A DNA stretch of 64,000 bases from Tetracladium setigerum (taxonomy: Eukaryota; Ascomycota; Leotiomycetes; Helotiales). This document shows, piece after piece, positions 9,912-21,667 of this stretch (position 1 is the first letter of the stretch; each line of letters opens with the position of its first letter). The stretch lies in NCBI GenBank assembly GCA_031472005.1, contig PZJY01000011.1:434001-498000 (forward strand), given 5' to 3'. Both the position numbers and the translations under genes were made by a program. A model generated the notes under the pieces. It was not told the origin of the DNA, did not search any database, and worked only from the letters and a program-made list of their open reading frames with translations.

Positions 9912-12260
9912 ATGAGCACACGAGAACGGTGGGTCAATACCGCCATGGCCATTTATGAGGGAAGTTCCCCACTCTGCGGATTTTGCGAGGCTCTGTTCCA
10001 TGTCGACCTAGTGTACCAACAAGATGGCATCGAAGGTTCTTTTGGGCGTACTAGCGAAGGATCCAGGCCGTCACAATCTGTTGAGAACTTCGAGAAAGCT
10101 GTGAGTTTTGCGTTGATTGCCGATTAAGAAAGCTTTTTCTTTTTCTTGAAAATATTTCTATTCAATTTTTGATTTTCAACTTGGTCAACATAGTTATTGA
10201 ATGTTACGCTTTGACATGGTACACTTGAGATTTTCTCCTTCCAAAATTTCGTAGCTGACAGAAGCCTTATACTTTAGGTCTTGGATGGTTGTCATCTCTG
10301 CTGGCTGTTCTGGGCATACCTCTCCGACGATGTCAGAAACTCCATTTCAGACGCTGAATGGATAGAGTACAACGTTCTTCGACCCGTAGACGATGATAAC
10401 CCAGACTCAAATATTGAAGCGCTTCAGCAAATGTGGAAGACCTCTGACGAGGGGCCTCCTCTAGGATGGAGTGATCTCATGCTTGTTGTACCCGAATCCG
10501 GTAGGTTGTGCGCCCACAGTTGATAAGTTGATCGTAATGCTAATACTTAAGGTCCACCAGGAAAACACAAAGCCCATACTATTTCAACACGAATATCTTA
10601 TAGTTCCGAATCAGAGAGAACATTCGCTCTTGTCAAACGATGGCTGAAAGAATGTTCGGAATTGCACCGGACTTGCCAAGCCCACGTAATAAACGATTCG
10701 TTTCTCCCAACTCGACTTCTTGATCTCGGAACAGGACTTGAAAATGATGGTTCACTCTCACTCTGCCAATCCAAGGATTTGGCCCGCCATACGAAATACA
10801 TGACTCTATCACATTGCTGGGGCCGTTCCGTTCCTTTGACATTAACTAGCGCCACATACTCGCAATTCCTGGAAGTCATCCCGTTTGTACAACTTCCAAA
10901 GACGTTTCAAGATGCTGTCCGCATCACGCGCATGCTAGGAATTCGTTACCTCTGGATAGACAGTCTCTGTATCATACAAGGCTCCGCAGAAGATTGGAAG
11001 CGCGAAGCCGCCGTCATGGGTGAAGTGTACAGACATTCATTTTGCAACATTGCTGCCACTAAAGCACAAGATGGGCGCGGAGGTTGTTTTGACGAGCGCC
11101 ATCCACTTCTGGTAGCGCCTTGTCGAATCCAAATCGATGAGCAGGAACCTAAAAAATCACCACGGCGCACATTCTATTGCGTCCCTGATGGTATTTGGAA
11201 TACCCAGATTGATACTTGTCCACTGTCCACCCGTGGTTGGGTATTCCAGGAAATCATGCTCTCTCCACGAGTGTTGCATTTTGGTAAAGGACAGGTATTT
11301 TGGGAATGTTGCGAGTTGCGAGCTTGTGAGAGTCATCCTGGTGGGAGCGAAATTGCATTACATGAAGGCACCAAGATTGATCTTGATGCCCGTACGATTC
11401 AAGAAGAGCATAAGTTGCAATACAAACATACACCTACAGAGCACGATCAATACTATATGTGGGATAATGCCGTTCATCAGTACTCCAAACGAGACTTGAC
11501 CTTTCCACAGAAGGATATCTTTTACGCTATTTCCGGAATTGCGCGATTGGTCATCCCACCAGGAGAGTATTTGGCAGGGTTGTGGAATTCAAAAGAGACG
11601 ATAGTAGAACAGCTGTTGTGGTATACAAATCTTTCTTCGTCTGCGGTTCGTAGTGGAATTTATCGAGCGCCATCGTGGTCGTGGGCTTCACTTGACAGTG
11701 ATGGCATTAACTTCATTGGATATGAAATTATCGAAGAGAAATTATCTTGCATCCAGTCCTTAGTTGAGGTTGTCAGGACCAAAGTTGCGCTTGAAGATCC
11801 AGCAGACTCATATGGTCCGGTCACGGATGCTTGCTTAGTTGAACTTCGGGGAATTGTAGTCACTTCAACAATTAGCCTGCACGGTCGTTCTGGGACGAAT
11901 ATCTGTACATTTGGAGGTATCCAGATGAGCCTCAACCACGATTTCGGGGAGCTTTACGAAGGATGTAAAGTTCGTTGTATGCCGATGAGATTGGATACAT
12001 CTGAGGAATGCTATGAGATCGGTTCGATGGATCAAATTCACGGCTTGATCCTCGAACCAACTGGTCAGCCGGATGAGTATTATCGTCGAGGATACTTTCT
12101 TGTTCAGAATGAGGATAATGATACTCCAGTCGATGCAAATGTGTTGCGGTTCTGGGAAATGTTTGTGCATGGCCGTGATTTGGTGGTTGATGAGGAGACA
12201 GAGGGTCTTTTGAAAATGGAAGATTTGAGTAGTAGGTGGACAAACATTCGCCTCATCTGA
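9912..12260 (+). CDS. HET-domain protein 1
   Basis: Fungal HET-domain protein, the family of effectors that trigger vegetative incompatibility cell death. Exons are 9912-10100, 10278-10500 and 10552-12260. The introns (GTGAGT...CTTTAG, GTAGGT...TGCTAATAC...CTTAAG) join in frame to 706 residues. The N-terminal region has two CxxC pairs (LCGFCEAL, GCHLCWLF), as often seen before HET domains. The HET core is at about residues 215-370: LSHCWG, YLWIDSLCIIQ, then WKREAAVMGEVYRHS and STRGWVFQE. The C-terminal ~330 residues have no motif I recognise. The frame is intact. First gene of a four-HET island. The specific trigger or partner is unknown. Confidence 0.88.
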
Positions 12261-13547
12261 GTCGTTCTGAAGCATAAGCTGACAATTATCATGGCCTGAC
12301 TGAAAAATATTCCAAAATCCAAAGTTCTTCCAAGTCTTGCACTTCTTAGGCGATGCAGGTGACAGTTTGAGCCAAACACTCATAATTTCGAGGAGGAAGT
12401 AGAACACAAAGAATCTTTAGTCAATTTCAATTGTTTAAAGATCATCTCAGTACAATTGAACAAACTTCTAGTGTTGCGCCACTGGAAGTACGAATTTAGT
12501 CGCTGGGACAAGTCGAAGTCATTGGCCTGAATTCTCTCGCATACTCTAAGCACTTCATTGACAGTAAACTATTGTGACAAAAATCTTTCGTGGTCATCTC
12601 CAATGGTTAATGAAACGAGAGGAAGATATTGTGCCGGCGTTAGTTGGAGTAGCCTGCTCACAGTGTCAAGAGCGACGAGGACGAGTACTACTCAGCCACC
12701 TTGCAGTCAATTGAGAAGACATTCTCGGTAACAGGTGTGACTCTTAAAACAAAAAGAAAGTGATTGCGAGTTCTTGGAAACTCTTGGAATCTTGGGATGG
12801 AAAGGACTACGTGTCTTGGCCAGGAGTGAAACCTCAATTGTACTGTTAGATCACGGAGTAAGATTACGAAATACGAGGTACTGACCTGACTGACTGTATG
12901 ATCTTTGCGCGTGGTCCGGCCTGGATCTCTGCCGAAGACCCCTTCGCCTTATCTTCTACCTAAACAAGAAAAACCAAGCTTTTTGATACTGCCGAGAAGA
13001 AGCTTGTTTTTTGTTTTTGTCCCAAAAGAACAGGCGTTTGACATATTTCGCTGACATTCAGAGGACCTAGCGTTGTTTCATTGAAACCTCAGCAATCACA
13101 ACCGCACCGACCCCCACAATGCGAAACAAAACCACGAGTCTGGAGTAGTCTTTAATTGGTTTATCTGGATTTAAGTCCAAATGTCAACACGGAACTTCTT
13201 GTAGCCAGAAAAAGACACGCATCCGGAAACCTTGAACCTTGTTTCGAACTTGTTTCCAGCACCTCCGATGTGGCCTCGAAGATCTTCTCGACAGGTACAG
13301 CGACTCGTATGGTGTATCAATCTCATCCCGTGCAGCTCTGATCGCTTTTACTTCTACTTTTATACCATCTAGCGTCTTGGGAAGATCTTCCATAATTTTG
13401 CTCATATACCCCACGGGGGTGCAGATCTGTGGATTTGGTTGTCGATTGTTTGTTCTTGGCATCTTCCGGTATCTTCATATTTAATTGCCTCTGGTTCAGG
13501 AACTGGTTTCCTCTCAAGCCTTTTCAGTTGTACTTTGCATTCTAGCC
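12261..13547. other. Intergenic, possible coding remnants
   Basis: Mostly without signal. On the minus strand at about 13150-13460, two adjacent frames look protein-like (one with SKIMEDLPKTLDGIKVEVKA, the next with VEKIFEATSEVLETSSKQ), but there is no good start, stop or splice pair. I treat them as possible remnants only. Confidence 0.35.
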
Positions 13548-14821
13548 ATGTTCTCTTTCATTCAATCACCAGGCGCTGTTGCGCTTGCTCTTTTCTTATG
13601 TTCCTCGTACAAATTCGTTGCCGCTCAAGACCCATTACCATCACCTGAGAGAAAACCAAACTTTGGAGAAGTCATTCCGATCGCGGGTAACGTGAGTATT
13701 CCATTCTATCGTTCATTTTGAGATGCTTCGATTGAATTGTGCTGACAGGAATAGATGGGCAGAACAGATTTCGATATCGTGGATGGCTTTACCCTTGACA
13801 CCTTCTCTCCCAAGGCTCGCACTGTAGTCATCAATCAAAACCTCAATGCTCTCCCTGGCAACTTCGTATCTGGAACGACTGGAGAACCATATGTTGCCAT
13901 ATCAAGTTATTCTTATGTCATCAAAACCAGTGATGCAGCGAACGATCTCATCGCCAAGATCGAAGTTCCATACGATCCACAGGCAGTTGTGGCGATGGGA
14001 GTTCCAGAAGCGAATTTGGTCGTCGGTACCCTTGCGCCGGACGGAAAGAGCTGGATAGTCAATAATCCAAACGGAAATGTTCACAGAATTGAAAACAATA
14101 CCAGAATCATCAAGATGACATCGATCGACGGCGAGTACCGACTCCTTGGCATGCAAATGCCTGATGCGGGTGGTATTTTTGTTCAGTACGGACAAGGTGT
14201 AACTCGGACCGTCAATGTGACAAGTGGAGTCGGAAGACAAGAAACAGAGTTCATTGACGGCATGCGATTCAAGATAGAGGCTAATCGGCCATTCAAGATG
14301 AACGTCGAGATTACTCCAGGTGTCAATCCCGCGGATCTGCCACCCAACACACGGTCTCTGAATTCTTTTGCCTGGACATTGAATACTAGCGATCCGACTG
14401 TTGGAATTCAAGCGGATATGCTGGTTCCTTGTGAGTAACCCCAAAAGAAAGAACACTGGCTTTTACTGACCTTTCCAGTCAACCGCGCTATGCTTGCAGC
14501 TTTGAACCCCAACGGAGCCTCGCCATCAACAATGTTGACAGTCGCAAAACGGACTGCAAGCAACATGGTATTTCAACCAGTCAACCAAAACACCCAGGTC
14601 GTTCATGAACTGCCTGAAGATAGAATACTGGTATCTGGTGTTAACCAACTCGACGGCCAATATGTAGTTTTGGTAACCGAACCAAGGATACAGAACAGGA
14701 ATAAGAACGAGTATCTAGGTATGTTTAAATCCTTTTTGCTGCATTATTCAAGAGATTTAACAATTACACAGGTATAGGCAAGCTCCGAAGGAGAGGACTC
14801 AAATTTAGAAGGGGCAATTAG
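13548..14821 (+). CDS. Secreted protein of unknown function
   Basis: Four exons: 13548-13691, 13755-14430, 14479-14718 and 14772-14821. The introns (GTGAGT...GAATAG, GTGAGT...TTTCCAG, GTATGT...ACACAG) all keep frame, giving 369 residues. The ATG at 13548 gives a classical signal peptide (hydrophobic core VALALFLCSSY, probable cleavage near VAAQ). The mature part is rich in Asn, Thr and Val with several N-glycosylation sequons, suggesting an extracellular beta-rich protein. The tiny last exon encodes a very basic tail, KLRRRGLKFRRGN. I recognise no catalytic motif. It sits inside the HET island between HET genes 1 and 2. Confidence 0.8.
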
Positions 14822-15330
14822 GCCAATTCAGAATGCAGTATCAGATTGTAAAATAAGATACCCCTTATGTTAGCGTTTCAATTCTCCACCTGGGCATATT
14901 TAGATTTAAAATTATGGGAAAATATTAAAAAACTACGTGTAGCCTTAGATTCTTCGCTGCTCAATGTTATTGCAGAGAATTCGCAGAGAAAGGAGAAAAG
15001 AAACGTGAGGCTGGGCGTCGGGTCTGGGCTACATAATTTTCTGCAAGCAGTGTAGGTAGAGCTATTCTTTAATACATCAATTAATTTTGATCTCTTCTGA
15101 GTTGATTTTCTGTTTTTGATGCTTGAAAAGAGTGTGTTATGAAATAGAACGGAATTACGTCGAGAAAATATACACATTTTCCTTCTCTACTTCATGAACC
15201 TTCGATAGTCTGGTTGAACTCTATCGTTCTCCATACCCCGAGATTGAAAGGCCCGACCCTCTTGACTATATATAGAGTGCCTCATATCTAACTAAGGGCC
15301 AACCCTTATACACACCTTACTTAGAGATCT
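14822..15330. other. Intergenic, convergent 3' regions
   Basis: AT-rich 3' flank between convergent genes. The ORF at 14867-15055 is short and unsupported. Confidence 0.5.
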
Positions 15331-16658
15331 TTAACTCTTTTCAAAAGTCTTGGCATGCGAGGTCCATGATTCTGGTGGTTTAGCAATCGGTCCTCGCTGA
15401 GTTTCTTCCGCCGGTTCCTTGTTGGCTTCAACTTTCAACGCATCCCATCTTCTCATCTCTTCAGGTAGTAATTCCCCAGGAAAGAAGATAGGCAATAAGC
15501 TCCTGCCCACTTTCGTGTATTTTCCTTCGAGAGCAATTAGCGCATCCATCGCAGTCATCTCGCCGAAAACTTCACGAAACTCGAGATGTACGCCCAGGGC
15601 GCTCGGATTCCTTCTCCATCCAGCAGCGAGAACATTCTGTACAATGCCAATCCACCGACGGCCAGAAGAAACCAGGTATTCGTCTTTACACCTGCGGCAG
15701 TCACCAATAAGCTTACCCAGAGGACAGAAATGCAAGCCAGACACATCCTCGTTACAGTATCACTGGACGCATACTTCATTTGTCCTGCGACGGCAAGATC
15801 TTCAAGATTCAGCCCTCTCCCATTTCCCAAAATGACAATGGCATGTTGAGCACCATTGCCCCGAGTGAGGACATATGTGTTCTGCGAGCCCCGGCGGCAA
15901 GGCCATTTCTCCTCCCTCCATTGAGGCAAACTGCCTGTGATGAGTGCCAGCCCAATACCTCCAGTTGCGATCATGAGAATTGTCCAATCTCCAGATGTTA
16001 CGATAGGTATTGCTGCAGTGATGAGCTGGAGAAATGCCACTGCCAGACCACTCCAGTACACCAAGTCGTGGGAAGGATCGCCTGCAGTCTTTGCTCTGCT
16101 CGGCTCGTATATTGATATTATCAATCCTGTCTGTCCCGGTCTGGGGACTATGGTGCCTGCTCGCGTCTTCAGTTGCATATAATGCTGGCGCTGTTCGAGA
16201 ATTTCCTCCAGCCGCGTGCGCACCGCACTATCCATCCAAAACTCATAATCGGACAGAACACGAGATACAACCCAACTCGCGTTGCTGCGAACGTAGCCAT
16301 TCTTTGCGGTGATCACCAGGCATGGACTCTCAACTGCCGATGGCATTAACTTCACTTCCCCTACGCTTGCAAGAAATGTTGTCACCGCATATGACACCCA
16401 GCCAAAAGAAAACGTTACTGGTGTTAAAGCCGTGCCCGAAAGCTGGGCAAGCGCTTTGTTGACGATATTACCGCCCAGGAGGAGCAAAATGGAAAAAACG
16501 TCGGTTGGCTGAATCCATTGCTGTCGAAGTTCGTTGGTTGAATTTGCAAAGTCTGGGTGCTTCATGCGAGTATACAGCGCAAATGCTCCGTTGGGGACAG
16601 GCGACATACTGCAGTAGGTCTGTAACAGCACCAGTGCTTTCACATCGCACAGCATCAT
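15331..16658 (-). CDS. Multi-pass membrane protein (fungal family), frame broken
   Basis: Integral membrane protein of a fungal family I know only as uncharacterised. The N-terminal part (HPDFANSTNELRQQWIQPTD) is followed by hydrophobic segments: VFSILLLLGGN, FGWVSYAVTTFLASVGE, SGLAVAFLQLITAAIPIV, TILMIATGGIGLALITG, and a pair around LACISVLWVSLLVTAAGV and FLLAVGG. Start candidates are ATGs at 16658, 16607 and 16565; 16607 gives the most natural N-terminus. At 15652-15653 the frame breaks: the sensible continuation IGIVQNVLAAGWRRNPSALG lies in another frame and ends at 15331. One missing base in a G run (GGG read as GG) would restore it. It is transcribed divergently from HET gene 2 with 334 bp between starts. 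Confidence 0.72.
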
Positions 16659-16992
16659 TTATTGAAGGTAGCCCCTCATGTATATATGCAGGTGAAACAG
16701 AGATTTTGAACCTTTCTTCAAGTCGTTTTCACCGATCAACAGGTTGCATTGCAGGGGCTTACTGTACCTTCACAGAACTCCGCCACACGAGCCTCATTCT
16801 GATTAGCCAAGCATATTTCAAGCGGGATCTCCCCTAGAAGCACAGAAACTGGGCGGCAAGCCTCACCAACTTGTGGCCTTTCCTCGTTCTCGAAACGAGG
16901 CAAAACTACCATGCTTTCGAAGATATCGCACGTCTGGTCGGTAGGCCCTAAACCCTCGGTTGGCCCTCATCTCTTGAGCTAGCCTTCTACCA
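16659..16992. other. Divergent intergenic region
   Basis: Shared upstream region of the membrane-protein gene (minus) and HET gene 2 (plus). No specific motif identified. Confidence 0.4.
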
Positions 16993-19339
16993 ATGGAGCA
17001 CCTTGTCTTCAATGCTATTGCGCCTGAAGAGACAGTGTCGGCTTGCAAAGAGGCCCGTTTGAGACAGAACTGGCAGCAGGTCGACCAGCTAGTCGAGTTC
17101 TTGCCACCCAAAACGCCGTGGTTAGGCTTCCATCACGATTCATTCGCCGTGGGCACATTTGAGAATTATCCAGACAAAGCTGACTTTGATCAGTCTGAAC
17201 TTTGGAACGCCAACTTTTGCGGAGCTCATGCTGACTTCAACAATATCACCGCTGCAGCGATCAGTAGGCAGACTGTCGCGTTCTTCCAAGGCTGGCTTTA
17301 CTACGGCCTGCTCGAGAGCTTTGTCGGGAAGAAGATAGAGGTATCCTACCTTGTGCGAAATGATGTCGACGAACGGCCTTATCTATATAGTAGGAATCTT
17401 CATTTCTGTTTGCAAGCCAAAGTTTTCAAGATTAGGGCAGAGCCGAGCCGCAAGCTTCAGACGAATACAATTATTCAGCTTGACCTCCGCCTCCTGAAGA
17501 AGTGGATATCCCGGTTCATCGCTTGGGCCACTCTAATTTCAGGTCAAAACTGGATGTCGAATATCCGGGATTTATGGACCAGCTTGAGGAAATTATTCCA
17601 GCGATTGTGAGACTGGCAGAAGCTCTTGAGTGTACGAGAATAAATGCTCTCTTAGACTTTCCAACTATGGGAACTATAACTTGGCATTATCCCTTTACAG
17701 TTGCAGAAAGAAGAAGATCCAGACTTCAAGGATTAGGATGGTGCGCGTTTCAGATCAGAATGCTTCAAGATACTGTAAATCAGTCAACCAGCGACTGGAT
17801 TGCAGCTATTGAGATGAGGCAAGACCCTAGAGGCCATGAGAAATGTACAGCTGAGGAGTGTGAGAGAAATAACATCGACACCGCAACTTACCAACAATCC
17901 CACATCTGCGAAAATAAGCGTTGTGAAAAGTTGCTTCCGGATTTGCAGGAGGTCATGAAGATTCTCCGAGAGGATAAGATACCCGTAATGCATCTGGAAA
18001 CTTCAAATGGAATCTCAAAATTAGTTGTTACTGCCAGTTCCAAAAATATTCCTGGAGACTACATCGCATTTTCGCACGTCTGGGCTGATGGCTTGGGAGG
18101 AACAACGGATAAGGGTCTCAACTCGTGCCAGGTTGAGCGACTAAATAACTCTGCAAGACGTTCAGGCCAACATCAGCGAGGACTACCTTTTGGTTGGATT
18201 GTCTTTGCATTCCTAGCCGGGCCCTCGGTGTTGATGCCTATATCAAAGCTCTAGTCGGGATAAGAGACGTTTACATTAACGCATCTGCCGTATTGGTCGT
18301 TGATAAAACGATTGAAGAGTGCACCGACTCTACTCCTACCGAAGATCTCTACGCTCACATATATCTCTCGGCTTGGATGCAACGAATGTGGACGTATGAA
18401 GAAGCGGTACTGGCAAGAGATTTAGTTTTTGTGCTCAAGGATGGATTTTATACTTACAAAGTCAACACTTGGCCTTCCATGCGACGAACAGTATGTGTTG
18501 TATGGCGGAGTCTTGCAACACAGCTCTATCGCCTAAGAGTCAAACAAGAACAATTAAACATTGGACACATATTTCAGGCATTCAGATATAGGCTGACGAA
18601 TGTGCGCAAAGAAGAATTTCTCAGTGTATCTGGTATGCTAGGGCTAGATACCGAGATCCTGATGAGGTCTCACGGTCAAGAACGAACGAAATCCTTTTGG
18701 TTGATGTTGAAATGGATCCCATTTAATGTGCCGTTCATGGAGTGCTCAAAGCTACAGCAACCAGGATTTCGCTGGGCTCCGGAAACCATGATGTTTCCAT
18801 CATTCACTCAATTGGACAGCGAACTGAATGGCGAAAAGTCTGAATGTACAGAGCATGGTCTCATTGGCACGTACCTGATGGTCAATTTTGACAGCGCCTT
18901 GGTTGGAAGCGCGGGAGAGTCTGGATCTGTCTTCTATGTTTGGGTCAAAGGCAATGATGGTGGGATTCTCGAAACAGCTGAGTCTGGATATCTTGCATTG
19001 CTAAGAATCTACTGCGTTCAATCTTGGCCAACTCCACCAGAGAGTCTCGAGTTTGACACTATAATGCTCGCAAGCGAAACGAAAACTATTCTCAGTGTAG
19101 GTGAGTGGGTTGCGGGAGCCGCTTTCTCTAAAGAAGGAAAATTCAATGAAACGACGTGGGAATCAGATTCATATCCAGAGATGTATCCCACATTCAAGTA
19201 CGTGGGTAGGGTGTTGATAGAAAGACTTCAGGACAAGGAACTAAGCAGCGACAACGGGACAGTAATGTTCGAGGGGAGTTCGAAAGTATTTATCAATACG
19301 GAGGGAGTGTGGAGGGTGAATAAGGTCTGCATCACTTGA
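16993..19339 (+). CDS. HET-domain protein 2 with long N-terminal region, frame broken twice
   Basis: Large HET-family protein of about 780 residues. The first ~340 residues precede the HET core and include TPWLGFHHDSFAVGTFENYP, AISRQTVAFFQGWLYYGLLE and YSRNLHFCLQAKVF; this resembles a region I associate with a subset of fungal HET proteins. The HET core follows: DYIAFSHVWADGLGG, then FWLDCLCIP and WMQRMWTYEEAVLARDLVF. The frame breaks at GGG 17525-17527 (before HSNFRSKLDVEYPGF) and at TTTT 18188-18191 (before WLDCLCIP). Each fits one missing base in a run, and no intron fits. If both are real mutations the gene is a pseudogene. The stop is 96 bp from the stop of HET gene 3, tail to tail. Confidence 0.75.
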
Positions 19340-19435
19340 TTAAAATACCTCTACTGGCTTAGTGAAGTAGAGATTTTTAACGCTCTATTTAATCGAGAAA
19401 AACATGCTATATATATTAGTGGGACCTCGTATATG

Positions 19436-21358
19436 TCACACAATCAAAAATTCCTCCAATTCCCTTCCCTCCTCCATAGCTTCCTCTACCCATGTCGCAC
19501 TCCTGAAATCAAACATCGCACATTTCCCCATCAACCTCCAATACTTACCACCCTCCACACTCCTCACCAAGAACGGCACACTACCTCTCCTCAAGCAGAT
19601 GACCTCATCCCCAACTTCCACATCCACACCACCTAAACCCAGGACACCCTTTCCCGTCAAAAACGCTTTCTGGCCCTGACACCGTAGCTTCATACTATTA
19701 TGCCAATGCTTGAAACCCTCCGTATGATTGTCCCTATAAGCATTCATGGCTTCCAATCTGTGTTTTTCGTAACATCCAAAACTACCACTGTATTTAGTGT
19801 CGCTGAGGAAACAATATATTCTTTTCAGGGCATCGCGAAATTCTGGGTCAAGTTCATCGGTTGTGTAGTCGGGTTGTATGGGGAGAGATGAGAGAATGAA
19901 GGCATGCCAATCTATGAAAACGGTTTCGAGCCAGCTTTCATCGGCAACGTTGCACGGTGCGGTGGTGGAAGTGACCGTGTCCCACTTCATGGCCCAAATC
20001 TGCAGGATGTTGTTCTCTAGGATGATTGGCACTTTGCTATCCGTATTACTGACATCAAATGCCAGCGGAAGATCTTTTTTCTTTGGCAGTCGCTTCAAAG
20101 AATATAGAGGAGGAGTAGCAGGTCGCACACTCCAATCCGGACACCAACTCGGCAAATCTAAAGTACTCCCTCCTTCAGCCGCATAGAGCAAGCCCCAACC
20201 CACCGATCCAACGAGGTACTTAGCCACGTTCAAGAACACCTTCTCAGGAGTGTACGAATAATTTGGCAAAAGATCAGCTTTCGTGAGTTCTTCTTCCGCA
20301 TCTTTAAAAAGTGGCAACACCGCGAATACCTTGTCTCTCTTGTCGGTAGCATCACAACTCCTCGCGCGTAGTAACTGTTGAAGCAGTACATCGGGAGACA
20401 AAACATCATTAATATAGGCGTAATAACTTTGGCGCCAATATGTTGACGGCGGCAGCGCGACGTATGGCATAACCCCAATCGTACTCTGCGGCAAATACGA
20501 TGCGTGCCATGGGAAGGAGATGAAGACCTCCCAAGGATTTATTTCCTTGCCACAGATAACTTCGGCTTTTTTAGCATTTCGCGCTTCTTGGATGACCCAG
20601 ATGCGAGTGAACCACGGGCGAGAAATGATGCTTCGAATAGCGGCCATTGTGGCGAGGTTCGTATTCCCAAGGCCCATCTCAAAGAGATCGTAGTAGCTAT
20701 CATGCATGTATTTTAATCCTAATGGGCTGTTATCTGCTTCGTCGCCGAGGTAAATTGCAACTTTTGAGGAGAAGTTATAGATTTTAGACATCAGAGTGAC
20801 TTGGTGATTTCGCTCCAGGATGTCGCTTTGATTGATGCATATTGCATCGACCCACATGGTTCTTGGGCGGGTAGGGTGACGGAGACGGTGGAGGGCCGAG
20901 TAGCATTCTGTTGTGATAATGAGGTGGCCGTTGTTTTTGCTGCACTGGACTAATTGAGTGCTGTTGGGATCGCCCCATGTATAGGAAAGTGCTGTACATT
21001 CCGAATCCAGAGGATCTTGCATCACCGTGTGTCGAATGTTGATGATGACAGAATCTTGGAGCAGGCCGGGGAGAAGATCTATGACTCTGACTTCATTTCG
21101 CGATAGAGGTTGGTATTGATAGAATCTTGAAGGAGCAAGGTTTATTGGAAGAATCCCTTCAGAATCTTGAGAATGACCGGTTCGAGGGTTTAAATCAGTG
21201 CGGGACTCCATTTGGCCGTGTTCCTGAGCCTTGCTCTGGAATGCGAGACTTTTGGTGGATAGATTGATATGATGAACTTGACCGCAACGGCTCCTTGAAA
21301 CCAAAAGAGGCTCGACGACAGACCAAAGAGTACGATCAGAACTTTCAGACGAGAACAA
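19436..21358 (-). CDS. HET-domain protein 3
   Basis: Intact single-exon HET-domain protein, 640 residues from the ATG at 21358, or 591 from the ATG at 21211 (MESRTDLNPRTG), which I consider about equally likely. The HET core begins near residue 120: ALSYTWGDPN, then TMWVDAICINQSD, ERNHQVTLMSKIY, KVAIYLGDEADN and RPWFTRIWVIQEA. This is the het-6-like arrangement, unlike HET genes 1, 2 and 4. The C-terminal ~120 residues contain a short conserved end typical of the family (GLGGVDVEVGDEVICLRRG, then GKYWRLMGKC). Not interrupted, although it adjoins the twice-broken HET gene 2. Confidence 0.9.
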   Translation of the reverse strand: MFSSESSDRTLWSVVEPLLVSRSRCGQVHHINLSTKSLAFQSKAQEHGQMESRTDLNPRTGHSQDSEGILPINLAPSRFYQYQPLSRNEVRVIDLLPGLLQDSVIINIRHTVMQDPLDSECTALSYTWGDPNSTQLVQCSKNNGHLIITTECYSALHRLRHPTRPRTMWVDAICINQSDILERNHQVTLMSKIYNFSSKVAIYLGDEADNSPLGLKYMHDSYYDLFEMGLGNTNLATMAAIRSIISRPWFTRIWVIQEARNAKKAEVICGKEINPWEVFISFPWHASYLPQSTIGVMPYVALPPSTYWRQSYYAYINDVLSPDVLLQQLLRARSCDATDKRDKVFAVLPLFKDAEEELTKADLLPNYSYTPEKVFLNVAKYLVGSVGWGLLYAAEGGSTLDLPSWCPDWSVRPATPPLYSLKRLPKKKDLPLAFDVSNTDSKVPIILENNILQIWAMKWDTVTSTTAPCNVADESWLETVFIDWHAFILSSLPIQPDYTTDELDPEFRDALKRIYCFLSDTKYSGSFGCYEKHRLEAMNAYRDNHTEGFKHWHNSMKLRCQGQKAFLTGKGVLGLGGVDVEVGDEVICLRRGSVPFLVRSVEGGKYWRLMGKCAMFDFRSATWVEEAMEEGRELEEFLIV

Positions 21359-21667
21359 AAGTCCTAAATGATGTGGAACTCCAAATGTAGAGAAAAATAC
21401 TGTGTGGAATTAGGTCGAAAAAGAAAAACTCGAAGTTCAATCCTCGAGAACGGGAATTATAAGAAAAACAAAAAGAAAATTACTGCGAAAGAAAAGCTTG
21501 AACGGGGTCTCGAGCTCGAGTCTACAAATAGACGTGGTGTGACATACGATAGGGCTGAGTCTCCTGCAGGAACCTGTGGCCAGATGACAACACATCAAAA
21601 TGCTGGGCAAAGTGTAACCCCAAGTAACAATAACAACAAGAACAAGCGCCGTCTCAGTCTGTAAATT
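21359..21667. other. Short intergenic region
   Basis: Upstream of HET gene 3 and downstream of the 498-residue gene on the same strand. A-rich, with nothing recognisable. Confidence 0.4.
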
